A DNA stretch of 64,000 nucleotides from Corbicula japonica (taxonomy: Eukaryota > Mollusca > Bivalvia > Venerida > Cyrenidae): the NCBI GenBank assembly GCA_038501625.1, contig JAZAYU010000729.1, forward strand, positions 103,952 to 167,951, in the 5' to 3' direction. The notes under the pieces were generated by a model, which searched no databases, was not told where the DNA came from, and saw nothing but the letters and a program-made list of their open reading frames with translations. Shown in pieces: positions 34,212-45,987 of the stretch; positions within the stretch are counted from its first letter, which is position 1, and each line of letters begins with the position of its first letter. The translations under genes were made by a program, and so were the position numbers.

Positions 34212-34586
34212 TTGAAAATATTGACCAAAATGTTTTGATAATACCACAAGAGAATCAAGTGAAAACTTTTATGTACACTTAGACAAAGTATTGTGGGGTA
34301 TATTAATCCCCTTAAGTGATAGCTCAAGTTTAATTCTCATGTCGCCAGTAGCTTGTTCACATTAAATTTGTTTTTCGGTTAATTCTGTTTGTTTTACATA
34401 TCTCCAGGCTGCTATTTGTACATAGATTATTCTTAAGGTTTCTCTGTTTTGAATTAAATAAATGTAACATCTTTTTTTAAAAAAACATTATATTTTAAAC
34501 AAAAAACATTTTGTAGCTTAGAGAAGATCTACATCTCAAGTGCAGTTGTTACACGTCAAAGAACTGTTGATAAATAAATTAAATTT
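34212..34586. other. AT-rich sequence, nothing recognised
   Basis: There is no repeat and no supported exon between the pearl-like element and the next MITE. Confidence 0.5.
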
Positions 34587-34817
34587 AACCCTTCATATAT
34601 ATTATTTAAAAATTGTGCGACCAGTGTAGATCCAGATCAGCTCACACATCTGAGCCATCCAATCAGGATCTGCATGCTTTTTGGCCAGAAATAACCTAAT
34701 AAATAAAAAAATGAACAGTGCAGATCCTGATCAGATGCATGGATGAGCTGGCTTATCTGGATCTACACTGGTAGCATATGTGATAAAATGCTGATAATTA
34801 TATGGACTGAAGGGTTA
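34587..34817. mobile_element. GATC-rich palindromic MITE, complete copy
   Basis: It begins TTAACCCTTCATATAT and ends GAAGGGTTAAA. Both GATC modules are visible. Confidence 0.85.
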
Positions 34818-34939
34818 AATAAAATAAAACATTAAATTTAACAACTTTTTATATCAAAACTTCAATCTTTCAGGAACATGTTTGCACATTACTTTGATTT
34901 AGCCTTTTAAAAAAATAAGGCATCTACTGGTATTCCATT

Positions 34940-35156
34940 TAACCTTTTCCTCCATACATAGGCATTTTTACCAATGTGTGACCAGTGTAGATCCAGATCA
35001 GCTGGCACATCCGTGCCATCTGATCAGGATCTGCATTGGTCGCATTTTGCTCAGAAATAACCTAACAAATAAAAATGCGAACAGTTTAGATCCTGATCAG
35101 ACGGCACGAACTGTTTGCCCACCCAGTTAAGGTGTGTCTATGGAGGAAAGGGTTAA
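34940..35156. mobile_element. GATC-rich palindromic MITE, second copy 120 bp away
   Basis: It runs from 'ttaaccttttcctcc' to 'ggaggaaagggttaaa'. The right arm is shortened inside. Confidence 0.85.
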
Positions 35157-36152
35157 AAGAAACTGGGTCAGAATTATTGAGAGTATGACAGCATTTTACC
35201 AGAAATAGAAAACAGAGAATAGAAAATAAAGGTTGCAGTATTGTAGGGTCAGAGAAGCAGTAACAATATGCTTTCTCATTTAATTTAACAGAATTTCTGA
35301 CAGAACATATGCAGCTACAATAAAAGCTCATTAGCATTGTCTGGTTGATTGCTGCAGTGATTTTGAGCACCAGGTGTCTTTGCTACAGGTTTATTGGGTA
35401 AATGCGAGATCATATTTTACACACACAAAAATTAAACCAACAAGTGAATTTGATATAACAATCAACCCACAAGCATTTTGAGACCATTGTAAATACTCAC
35501 ATCTATTGAATTTTTTTTAATGCTTCTTAAAGCAGCTTTTTTGCTTGCTTGTGATATTAATATTGTGATAATAGTGAAACTTGACTAGTAAATACTCTGT
35601 TCAATAAATAAAATCTAATGCATGAAGATGGTTTATAAGTAGGTTTTAATGTGTTCTAGTGCACATAATGGCAAATGATAGTTTAATGCTTATGCAGCAA
35701 CATGTTGCACATGTGAACACAACTGCATGTTTTTCCCATTGAAATTTTAACCCGCGCGTACTCTGATGATACCACAGTTATAGAACAATATTTAAGTTAT
35801 AATATTTACATAAAATACTATAACTATTTTCCCCTCATTTGTTGCAACGTTCATGTGACGTTAACGCGCCATTTCCGTTGTTTATAATATTATTCCCTGA
35901 TGAAGGTATTAAACTGTTGGAATAAAATATAAGGTTCAAACAACAAGTGGAGAATACTGGATACCCTGTTTGATGGACATGTATTCAAGTTCATTATTCA
36001 GTCTTTGAATTATTATCAATTTTTGAATTATGTAGATGTTTAGGGAGTAAAGACAAACAGCCAACCTTATTACCCATTTGCGTTTATAAAAACGCGTAAA
36101 AATTGGGTTGAAATTATTTCGATTGTTAACTCAGTTATGTCGTGTAAGAATT
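35157..36152. other. AT-rich sequence, no gene
   Basis: No repeats shared with the rest of the window and no supported exon. Confidence 0.45.
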
Positions 36153-37372
36153 GAAATAATAAATATCTTCCAGTGATATATCCCAGGAGTTCAGAAGCGT
36201 AGATATATATTACTTGGGGCTATGCCCCTCGTGATATTGTCACCATAGTGCAATAATGGTATATCTCCTTCATATTTCAATGGTACTTATACCGTTATTC
36301 CTCAAAGGTGACAATATCCTTTCCACGACCATAACGTATTTAAACGTGACAAAATTTTGACTTCCCAAAACCTGGCCCTGTTTTACGGGAAGACGCCCGA
36401 AACGTATTTAAACGTGTCAAAAAAATCGCTTTTCAAAACCCGACCCTGTTTTTTCGTCGGAAACCCGTCAATTTATTTTTCATTTTTAAAAAAGTCCTTA
36501 CTTTGGTGGCTATTTAAAAGAACGCGGAATCATCGATCAGTATTTTAAAACCATTAGTCATTTGAATGCATCACATATTTTCTCTCAAATATAATTTAGT
36601 AAGAAATTGAATACATTTGACCTAGATAATTTGATAAGAAAATTAGTAATTTTAAAAAGTTCAATTTTAAGAAAAAAAATCTAATTACATGTGTTGCTGT
36701 TTCTTCATCTTTCATTGTCAAAATAAAAAAGTGGCTCCAAAACAGTTATTCATTATTTTAAAAAAATCCTATATCTACCTAGTAATAACTTAAAAATGAC
36801 ATTTTTTGCAATGGCATAAAAATTAATTACTGTTAATTAGATTAATTAATTTACGGAATTTTATGTTACAGTCTTCCTGCGATAAACCGAATTTTTCACA
36901 AATTACGTAAAAGAGCGTTGAAATTCGGGATTTTAACGCACTATTCTTGATATGTTTTTTTCCACCTTTTTTACAGAAGAAAGACCGTAACGTTAGATAA
37001 GGTGTTTTACACGGGTTTCTTACCATGTTGAAAATTCCGAATTTCTTTAAAAGGTAGAATACCGGTAACGGACAAAAGCGTAGATGCTTTATTCAAACAT
37101 ACACTTTTCAACAGGCACTAAAATAAAATTTACGCAGATTTACGTTATGGTTTTTAAAATCGTGAAAAAAGCACACGCTTAATTACGTTTCGGGCGACCT
37201 CCAGTAAAACAGTGTCGGGTTTTGGGAAGTCAAAATTTTGTCACGTTTAAATACGTTACGGACATCCGTCCGGAAAACAGGGTCGGGCGCGGAAAGGATA
37301 TATCCTTACGCATCTGAACTCCACCCTGTGATATATCCTGTATATATTACCGGAAGATATTTATTATTTCTT
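36153..37372. mobile_element. Fold-back element with nested inverted repeats
   Basis: The outer arms 'gaaataataaatatcttcc … ggagttcagaagcgta' (36153-36206) and their reverse near 37306-37372 enclose a second pair. Those inner arms are 'atcctttcc … cgtatttaaacgtgacaaaattttgacttcccaaaac' (36316-36400) and its reverse (37187-37299). The left arm also repeats internally ('acgtatttaaacgtgtc'). A small hairpin 'gatattgtcacc/ggtgacaatatc' lies at 36232-36318. The interior (36480-37180) is AT-rich with no recognisable transposase. Confidence 0.7.
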
Positions 37373-38920
37373 AAATAAGTATGAATATCAAATGCAACCT
37401 GAATTCAAAACTATTGTCACTAACATAGTTGTATAAAAAAAAGAAGAACAGATCCACCATAACTATTGTTTTACAGGTATCTGTAAGGCTTTATAATTGT
37501 GTCTCCAGAGTTTGGTGACTTTAATGGAAAAATTCGAACAGTAAAATTTGCTGATACAAAATTTTAATACTCTTATGCTTGAGAAAGATATATTTATTGA
37601 ACACCCATTTAAAAATACAGAAAAAAGTTTAATGCCAAACCAGACAACTACATACAGTAACTGCTAAAACTAAAAACTTGAAATCTCCAAACAATCTCCC
37701 AGCACAATTTATTGTTAGTTCTAGTTTGTAAACATACCGGGTCTTTAATAAAGTCCTCTTCATTGTCACACTTCATTCTTTATTGTGTCCCACCCTGAGG
37801 GGTGGGGAGACATATTGATTTTGTCCTGTCTGTCCTTTGTCACACTTCGCTTTCTGTTTATCCTTTTTGTACTTGAATTTTGTCACGAAAACTTATCTTT
37901 GACTATAACTTGGCCATTTCGTAATATTTTTTTTATCAAACCTTTATAGAGTTTTTTTTTCTGGCAAAGTTACAGAGGGTGACGCAAGTGTTCTTTTTTC
38001 ATGTGTACTTAACACTATCGGGGTGTAAAAATTGATTTGAGTGAATTTAAAATGGCAATTTTTAATTATTTATCATTGAAAGAGTGATATTTATATGCTC
38101 TAGAACATGGTTTAAAGCGAAGCCAGAACATTGTTGTTTAAGCTTTTTAAAAAAAGAGGTGATTAATTATAAGAGACAGCTTTGTCAATTGGTCTGTCGG
38201 TCATGAAAACTTTACCTTACATTAGAAATACACATACCTGTGAAACTTCTGGATTTTAATAGTTGAAAAACTTCCCGTTAGTCGAACGTCCAATATTTAA
38301 CAATATCTCAGGACTTGATGCATTTGTCTTAGAAGAATACAGTATATAACCAATGCAATTTTTATTTCCATATTCTGCTGAGAAAAACAATAACAACAAC
38401 ATACAGGTTAAATAAACCTACCTGTAATGGTAAATTCTCTCACAGATATGATGATATTTACCAGTACATTACCAGGGCATCTGGTGGAAAATCATTCTAT
38501 GACAGTTGTGTGTAAAAAAAATTGTGTTTAAAAATCGTATATAAGGAGTGAAGGGTTACAAAGAACTGAAATGTTTTTTATGTCACATGACTGTTTAGTT
38601 ATTATTGATAATTCTGCAGCTATTTTATGCAGCATCTTTTAACTAAACCAGCTGTGAAAAGCTCATCACAAACTATCTCTGCCTGCCATCTGAAATTAAA
38701 TCATTAATGACAATAACACCCAAACCATATATCAATCAATACACAGTAAACATTAAATTAGGCCAGACTTGAAACATTCTTTGTTTCCCCATCCCGACAC
38801 GAGCAGATTAAGTAGGGGAAGGTAGGTAGGTCAAAATATTTTTTTATTTGAAATTTTTCAGAATAATGATCCACATTTAGATATTCTAGGATATATAAAA
38901 TCAAACTGCTCATCTCATTT
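37373..38920. other. No gene; truncated pearl-like fragment at 37784-38030
   Basis: Bases 37784-37830 form a hairpin-like start ('gtgtcccaccctgaggggtgggg') followed by 'ttgtcctgtctgtcc', a unit fragment 'gaaaacttatctttgactataacttggcc', and 'acagagggtgacgcaagtgttc'. This is a shortened relative of the 48765-49704 element. The remainder is AT-rich. Confidence 0.5.
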
Positions 38921-40590
38921 AGGATTACATTTGAACTAAGCTTATTACATGCAGGATCACATTTGTACTGAGCTTATCACATGCAAAATCACATTTGTAC
39001 TGAGTTGATCACATGCAGGATAAAATTTTTACTGAGCTAATCACATGCAGGATGACATTTGTACTGAGTTGATCACATGCAGAATAAAATTTTCACTGAG
39101 CTAATCACATGCAGGATGATATTTGTACTGAGCTAATCACATGCAGGATTACATTTGTACTGAATTGATCACATGCAGGATTACATTTGTACTGAGCTGA
39201 TCACATGCAGGATTACATTTGTACTGAGCTAATCACATGCAGGATTACATTTATACTGAGCTGATTACATGCAGGATGACATTTGTACTGAGCTTATCAC
39301 ATGCAGGATTACATTTGTACTGAGCTGATCACATGCATGATTACATTTGTACTGAGCCGATTACATGCAGAATTACATTTGTACTGAGCTGATTACATGC
39401 AGGATTACATTTGTACTGAGCTGATTACATGCATGCAGAATGACTTTTGTACTGAGCTGATCACATGCAGGATTACATTTGTACTGAGCTTATCACACGC
39501 AGGATAACATTTGTACTGAGCTGATCACATGCAGGATTACATTTGTACTGAGCCGATTACAAGCAGAATTACATTTGTACTGAGCTGATCACATGCAGGA
39601 TTACATTTGTACTGAGCTGATCACATGCAGGATAACATTTGTACAGAGCTAATCACATGCAGGATTACATTTGTACTGTGCTCATCACATGCAGGATGAC
39701 ATTTGTACTGAGCTGATCACATGCAGGATTACATTTGTACTGAGCTGATCACATGCAGGATGACATTTGTACTGAGCTGATCACATGCAGGATTACATTT
39801 GTACTGAGCTGATCACATGCAGGATAACATTTGTACAGAGCTAATCACATGCAGGATTACATTTGTACTGAGCTAATCACATGCAGGATTACATTTGTAC
39901 TGAGTTGATCACATGCAGGATTACATTTGTACTGAGCTGATCACATGCAGGATTACATTTGTACTGAGCTAATCACATGCAGGATAACATTTGTACTGAG
40001 CTGATCACATGCAGGATAACATTTGTACTGAGCTGATTACATGCAGGATTACATTTGTACTGAGCTAATCACATGCAGGATTACATTTGTACTGAGCTTA
40101 TCACATGCAGGATTATATTTGTACTGAGCTGATCACATGCAGGATTACATTTGTACTGAGCTGATCACATGCAGAATCACATTTGTACTGAGCTGATCAC
40201 ATGCAGGATTACATTTGTACTGAGCTGATCACATGCAGAATTACATTGGTACTGAGCTTATCACATGCAGAAACACATTTGTACTGAGCTGATCACATGC
40301 AGAATCACATTTGTACTGAGCTGATCACATGCAGAATCACATTTGTACTGAGCTGATCACATGCAGAATCACATTTGTACTGAGCTGATCACATGCAGGA
40401 TTACATTTGTACTGAGTTGATCACATGCAGGATTACATTTGTACTGAGTTGATCACATGCAGGATTACATTTGTACTGAGCTGATCACATGCAGGATTAC
40501 ATTTGTACTGAGCTGATCACATGCAGGATTACATTTGTACTGAGTTGATCACATGCAGGATTACATTTGTACTGAGTTGATCACATAGGG
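38921..40590. repeat. 32-bp minisatellite, about 52 copies
   Basis: The unit is roughly 'gatcacatgcagga' plus 'ttacatttgtactgagct', with an exact 32-bp step (for example 39181 to 39213). Variants at a few positions (GAT/AAT/TTA before CACATGC; GGATT/GGATG/GAATC) recur in blocks, indicating unequal exchange. Edge units are more diverged. The unit contains TGATCA, and ACATGC followed by A. Confidence 0.97.
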
Positions 40591-41115
40591 GATTTCATCA
40601 GTACTGAGCTCATGATATGAGATCCTATTAATACTGAACATATGAGATCATATTATTAGAGAGCTTATCACATGTGCTCCCTTCATATTGGTTCCTAGGC
40701 CATACATGTTCCTTTAATGGCTACATTCATATTATTTTATACAGTTTGTCTCAGAGAATAATTGTTCATTCTGATTAGATATTTTAGAATGTGGTGAGAT
40801 TTTTCATCAGATTTTTTTCTATTGAAAAGAACTTTATGTTTAATGCATGCTGTTACTTTGTGCTCAATATGCTTATACATGTGATTCAAAGGTATCATTA
40901 TTAGATTTACAGATAAATGCGTCATTAAAACATAGATAGCTTTAAAAAAGGCGTATTTTAATTTAGAGGATTACTTAATGAACTGATGCATTGCATGCAT
41001 TGATACAGAAATAAGTGTAAAACTAATCCTTATCATAAGACTTTACTTAAAGGTCGGTGTTGCATACACATTTTATAAAGCCTAACAATATGACATGTCT
41101 TCACCATTTACTTTT
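40591..41115. other. AT-rich flank of the minisatellite, no gene
   Basis: Bases 40591-40670 still hold decayed units ('cagtactgagctcatgatatgagatcc'). Nothing further is recognised. Confidence 0.5.
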
Positions 41116-41259
41116 ATCCTTTCCTTCATACATACACCTTTATCATTACGGCATTGACAAACAGTCTAGATCAAAATCAGCCAACACATCCTTCTGGTCA
41201 GGATCTACATTGTTCGCACAGATGTGAATAAATGCATGTATATCAAGTGAAGGGTTAAT
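41116..41259. mobile_element. GATC-rich palindromic MITE, internally deleted copy
   Basis: It runs from 'atcctttccttcatacatacacc' to 'gtgaagggttaa'. Only one GATC module remains. Confidence 0.7.
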
Positions 41260-41454
41260 AATTTCAAATATTTTTCCACATCTAATCTAGTTTTTACCTT
41301 GTTTTGCGACCAGTATATTATTGTAAATAAAACACACGTTATATTATCCAGCGGAGAAGCTGGAAAATTGTTATAAAGAATTTCAATTGGTAATTATTTT
41401 GTAAAACCACTAAGAAGTATCCAGTTGAAATGTTGGCCTATTGGTTTACATATA

Positions 41455-42300
41455 CAGTCGAACCTCATTAATTTGGACTTTGTTAAATCGAACATCGTAG
41501 ATATGTTGAACTCGTATCTCGATCTTGGCAAAACACCTATATACCTTATATGCATTAAGCTTTGATAATTTGAAAACCCGATATTTCGAACTTCGAACTC
41601 AAAGTCAAGTCTGTCCTTTTGATTTTCTATTAATTTCACTCTCATTTTGAACTTCATTGAAATTTATCGCTCAAAATTATGACACATAAAAGTTTTCACA
41701 ATCCAAGCGGATAACAAAACTGGCGCCGTATGATTAGCACAGGTTGTGAAACATGTACCTATTAGGCAACGCGATATCTGTTACAAACAAATAATATTAA
41801 GTTTTTTTATCTTAAAGTTATTAAAATATGATCAGAAATAAGAGTTAAAGAAACTCTTAAAAAATTAAGACATGCAAACAAAATTTTAGCGAATTTAATA
41901 GTTTATGAATGTGTAAATAAAGAGTTAAACCAAAATTAATTTTAATCATATCATAATTATCAGCATGTCTGAAACAGAAGATATATAGTAACCATCTTCC
42001 TCAAAGTGAGCAACTTAGTGAAGGAGTTATTGTTGACTTGTATGTCAATATAATATTCGAGTTACATGCATGTACATGTATATATCTGAAAATGCATATA
42101 TTTGAAAATAAAAATAAAAAACGAATATTTTTTATTATGTCTTTTATTTTCACTAACAAAAGATAAAATATATCAACAGAACTAAACAACGTGAACAAAC
42201 AATACCAACTTCCGGCCGACAGACCTTTGAAAATTCGAACTGTCAATAATTTGAACTTTTTTCCCGGTCCTGTCAAGTTCGAATTATTGAGGTTCGACTG
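41455..42300. mobile_element. Pogo/Tigger-like non-autonomous transposon, 846 bp
   Basis: Terminal inverted repeats CAGTCGAACCTCA-TAATT are flanked by TA at 41453-41454 and 42301-42302. CAGT…GAACCTC ends with TA duplication are typical of pogo/Tigger elements. Subterminal motifs ('aatttgaac', 'aattcgaac') repeat. No transposase frame is seen; the interior is AT-rich. Confidence 0.85.
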
Positions 42301-42389
42301 TACATGTATGTTTGAAATGACTATAAACGCTGATTGAAACGTCAGTCATAATATTTTTGCTGTTCTGATTGACAAGTAGTCATCATATG

Positions 42390-42510
42390 AAGGTTATAAA
42401 ACTGAGTTTGGAAACCAGTCTCAAATCTCAAGCATCTGACCAGTCGCCATTTCAGCCAATCAGATCCTTTAGATTTGAGACTGGTTTCCATGCTCAGTTT
42501 TATATCCTTG
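42390..42510. mobile_element. Palindromic MITE (AAGGTTATAAAACTGAG family), complete
   Basis: Near-perfect arms AAGGTTATAAAACTGAG…GGAAACCAGTCTCAAATCTC face GATTTGAGACTGGTTTCCAT…CTCAGTTTTATATCCTTG around a short centre with CATTTCAGCCAATCAGAT. Related copies lie at 51531-51650 (complete), and at 9418-9490 and 23427-23488 (halves). Confidence 0.85.
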
Positions 42511-43518
42511 GTCAGAATCATTTACTGGAATAAATAATTAATGTAAAAAATGGAACAGTTGTTCTGTTCATTTAGTCTTAGAAATGAAACCTCAGCTCAT
42601 CAATCAGTATCTAACAACATGTGTATGTGGCAACTTAGTGGGATTGTTTGGGGTTGGGGGGATCATCATGTCTGTTAGGTAATAATACCACTTCAATAAC
42701 ATAAATTAGGATATTTGACATTGTGATTTGTTCTCCATTTTTGCCCGCACAGCTTTTAGTTTAATAGATACACAAACAGTATAGCACAAAGTATAGATCC
42801 AGACCGGCCAGCATGTCAGCTGATCTAGATCTACACTGTGCAATAATGAATTAAAATGTTGATATATGGAGTAAACATTTGAATTTTGCCATTTATCATC
42901 ATATTGCAAAAAATGAACACAGTTGATTTGTTGGTACACATGTACGCAGGTTGAGCATAATGATGAAAAAAGGAAAAAGAGATGAAACGACATCAAAATG
43001 TTTCATATATGTTATTTTCAAATACAAACATAAAACTTCACATGCATGAATTAAAATGCACAAAATTAACCGATACAAGTCTAAAATGCAGAAAATAAAA
43101 TATTCTGTTTATCATTCTGGTAAAATTTTTGTGCTGCAGGAGATAGTCACTGCTCATATGTTTAAGATCTAAGTACCATATTTGTTCCATCTAGCGCCCA
43201 TGCTCCTTTAACTGCCCACGACGTGTTTTCAAATTTCAAATAAATAAGCACCCGTTAAACAAAAATTTCACTAACCTTTTTATAATGCTATACCAATGTT
43301 TTCATTTTATCTTCGCCAGCCGGGCCATATAATATCATATTACAAGGAATAACTATGGAATAAAAAACATATTTACACCGTCTTTTTTTGTTTTTTATTT
43401 GGTCATGATACAGCATGTTTTTCTTGCATCTTTATTATTCTGTAGGCTTTATGTCAGTTCCCTTTTTCTTGAATTTTCTAAGCGTCCTGGACAGTAGATG
43501 AGGCAATTACAGTAATAA
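42511..43518. other. No gene; MITE fragment at 42780-42880
   Basis: 'tagatccagaccggccagcatgtcagctgatctagatctacactgtgc' is part of a GATC-rich MITE. At 43174 'taccatatttgttccatctagcgcccatgctcc' resembles the end of a CCGTATTT-type TIR element, but no partner end was found. Confidence 0.4.
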
Positions 43519-43674
43519 CTCCTTTTCTTTTGTTTTTAAATATTTCAAATGTTTACTATCTAAATAATTACTCCTTTTCTTTTGTTTTTAAATATTTCAA
43601 ATGTTTACTATCTAAATAATAACTCCTTTTCTTTTGTTTTTAAATATTTCAAATGTTTAATATCAACAAAAATA
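43519..43674 (+). repeat. 52-bp tandem repeat, three copies
   Basis: 'ctccttttcttttgtttttaaatatttcaaatgttta' recurs at 43519, 43571 and 43623 with only one or two differences. AT-rich and non-coding. Confidence 0.95.
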
Positions 43675-44059
43675 ATTAACATTTTCAACACTTAACAACT
43701 TTTCTAAGTATACACTATTTTCCACCCGATATTTTTCATATAAGTACGAACGAAATTGTAACTGTTATACCTTTTATATGACACTTTAGTCTTGATTATA
43801 CACTGTTTAGTTATCGATTTCCATACTGCACTTGCATTTCAAAGACTGTGGCAGTTTTAATTCATGAGAACTTAAATTCTGAGGAATATCAGTGACAAGT
43901 CCTTGTTCCAGTTGTCCTTCCGCACCTTCAAGCAATTGAAAATCAGATTCTGTGTGGTCTGAACTTTGAAGACATGTACGAAATGGGCTAGAATTCCCAA
44001 AGGATTCATTCAGAACTGTATTACCTCAATGAGATGAAGGTGGTCATTGCTTTTTAATT
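43675..44059. other. No gene seen
   Basis: Nothing recurs elsewhere in the window and no exon is supported. Confidence 0.45.
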
Positions 44060-44293
44060 TATTATCTGACCAAGATGCATCCAGTGCAGATCCAGGATGT
44101 GCGGGCTGTTAGGATCTACACTGGTCGCACTTGATTTAAGATGAGTTTACATGTATATGGTATTAGGTTATATCTGACCAAGTTGCGTCATGTGCAGATC
44201 CAGATCAGATGGCCTGGATGTGCGGGCTGTTAGGATCTACACTGGTCGCACATGCTTATATATGGAGCATATTTATGGAGTAAAGGGTTAATT
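44060..44293. mobile_element. GATC-rich palindromic MITE, two right halves in tandem
   Basis: 'agtgcagatccagga…tgtgcgggctgttaggatctacactggtcgcac' occurs twice (from about 44080 and 44190), followed by 'ggagtaaagggttaa'. This indicates a partial internal duplication. Confidence 0.75.
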
Positions 44294-44867
44294 AACTAGA
44301 GTTAAAAAATCTCAATTTACTGAAGTGTAAAATTTGTAGTATATGCTAGCAATTTTATTTTCTCTACTTCTACAGTATTAATCATTTACTGTTACTACTT
44401 TGTTAAATGAAAACTCACAGCTTGACCTCTTCACTGCATATAAACTTAAGCAAATCTTCTGCTTGTGTGTTATTTCTTCATTTGGCTGAACTAGATATCT
44501 TTTCCATGGTAGCTGTTAATCTTTATAAAGATTTTTTTATTAAAAATAAATGGTAAATTGAGATTTGTTAATGTTTTATTTGATTTACACAGAGACTAAT
44601 GTAGGACTATACCTGATACTTTATTTTGTAATGATGTAACAAACAAATGAATAACAAGACTCATGACAAGTTTCTTTCAAAATTTTACAGCAACAGCTGC
44701 TGTCACATATCCAAAGTAAACTTGATTGAGGATAATTATACATTCACATAATAATATGTTTACATCGCTAAGACAGATTTGATAGCAGATGGTGATGAAA
44801 TTATATATATCCAGTGATCAATACTTATCCACAACACTTGGCAATATCAAATTTGTAAAACTCATTT

Positions 44868-45098
44868 CAGATGTCCCGAAAGTTTCTAGACCGAAGGACC
44901 TGTCTGGTAAAATTTGAGCCGATCAGACTATTTCTTATGTTATCAGACCGCATGTCATACAAAATTTTTAAATCCTTATGCTTGCTAATACTTTTTTAAC
45001 ATATTTCAGTTCGACAGAATTTGTTTTGGTCAGACTGATTTTCACATCTTGTCTGACCAAATGTCTGACACTTTTTTCAACTTTCGGGAAGTCTGTCT
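44868..45098. repeat. Inverted-repeat MITE candidate (CCCGAAAGTT ends)
   Basis: 'agatgtcccgaaagttt' at the left faces 'caactttcgggaagtct' at the right; GGTCAGAC/GTCTGACC motifs lie inside. No target duplication was confirmed. Confidence 0.45.
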
Positions 45099-45689
45099 TT
45101 GCTGATAAGCCATATTTAAATGTACTGGGCTGTCATGTGACTGTCTAGGGATCGTATATGTACTTCAGCAAAGGATTACATAAATTGGAGATCCAATTTA
45201 ACACATTCCGTTGGGTCCAGACCCACAAACTGTGTTATAATCAGATCCGCATTAATTGACGGACAAAGGAACATACGTTAATCACAAATCACAATATAGC
45301 TGATGTAATGTTACCGTGGAAAAGCATAATACAACATGTTTTTGTAAGACCTGTACCCTGTCTAAAAAATGAAAAAACAGGTTCTCAACACATGTCAAAT
45401 GTAGACATGAGCTTGTCAAATTAGAAGTCAGTTAATAACATCAGACACATTTGTCATTTTATCGGCAGTAGGTGCAAAAATCAACCATTCATTAACCATT
45501 TAGCACCCTGAATTAGGTGCCCTAGTGTTTGTACAGCAATTTAACAATTTTATGACAGTTTGCTAATTAAAAGAAAGGTACTAATAATAAATAGATCATA
45601 AAGAAACAAAAAAAAAAATTATACAATTGTTTCAACGATCATTATCTTTATTGATTTACGTGGTGTTAACATTGTTACTTCCCTTTTTA
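45099..45689. other. No gene seen
   Basis: AT-rich sequence without supported exon or shared repeat. Confidence 0.45.
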
Positions 45690-45930
45690 TTCAAAATGGC
45701 CATTGACAGATTTTTATCATAATTTTATTGGAGTGTGTCTAGATCAGCTGGCACTTCTGAGCTGTCTGATTAGGATCTGCACTGTTAACAATTCGTTTAG
45801 AAGTAACCTAATTAATAAAAAAAAGCAAACAGTTCAAATCCTGATTAAACATATTTTTCGACTGATCAGGATTAAAACTTTTCACACACATGTTAAAATG
45901 TGTATTTGTTATGGAGGAAAGGTTTAACAT
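45690..45930. mobile_element. GATC-rich palindromic MITE just downstream of the GPCR stop
   Basis: 'tagatcagctggcacttctgagctgtctgattaggatctgcactgtt' and a diverged reverse module end at 'ggaggaaaggtttaac'. It ends about 60 bp from the receptor stop codon. On the minus strand an AATAAA lies at 45724-45729 inside it, a possible polyadenylation signal. Confidence 0.7.
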
Positions 45931-45987
45931 TCAGCATTCTCAGCAATAGCAAACAAGGCATTTAAGAAGAACATGATCACCAGAGAA

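Noticed and set aside
38921..40590. CRISPR-like array
   Set aside because: The repeats are directly contiguous with no unique spacers, in a eukaryotic context; it is a minisatellite.
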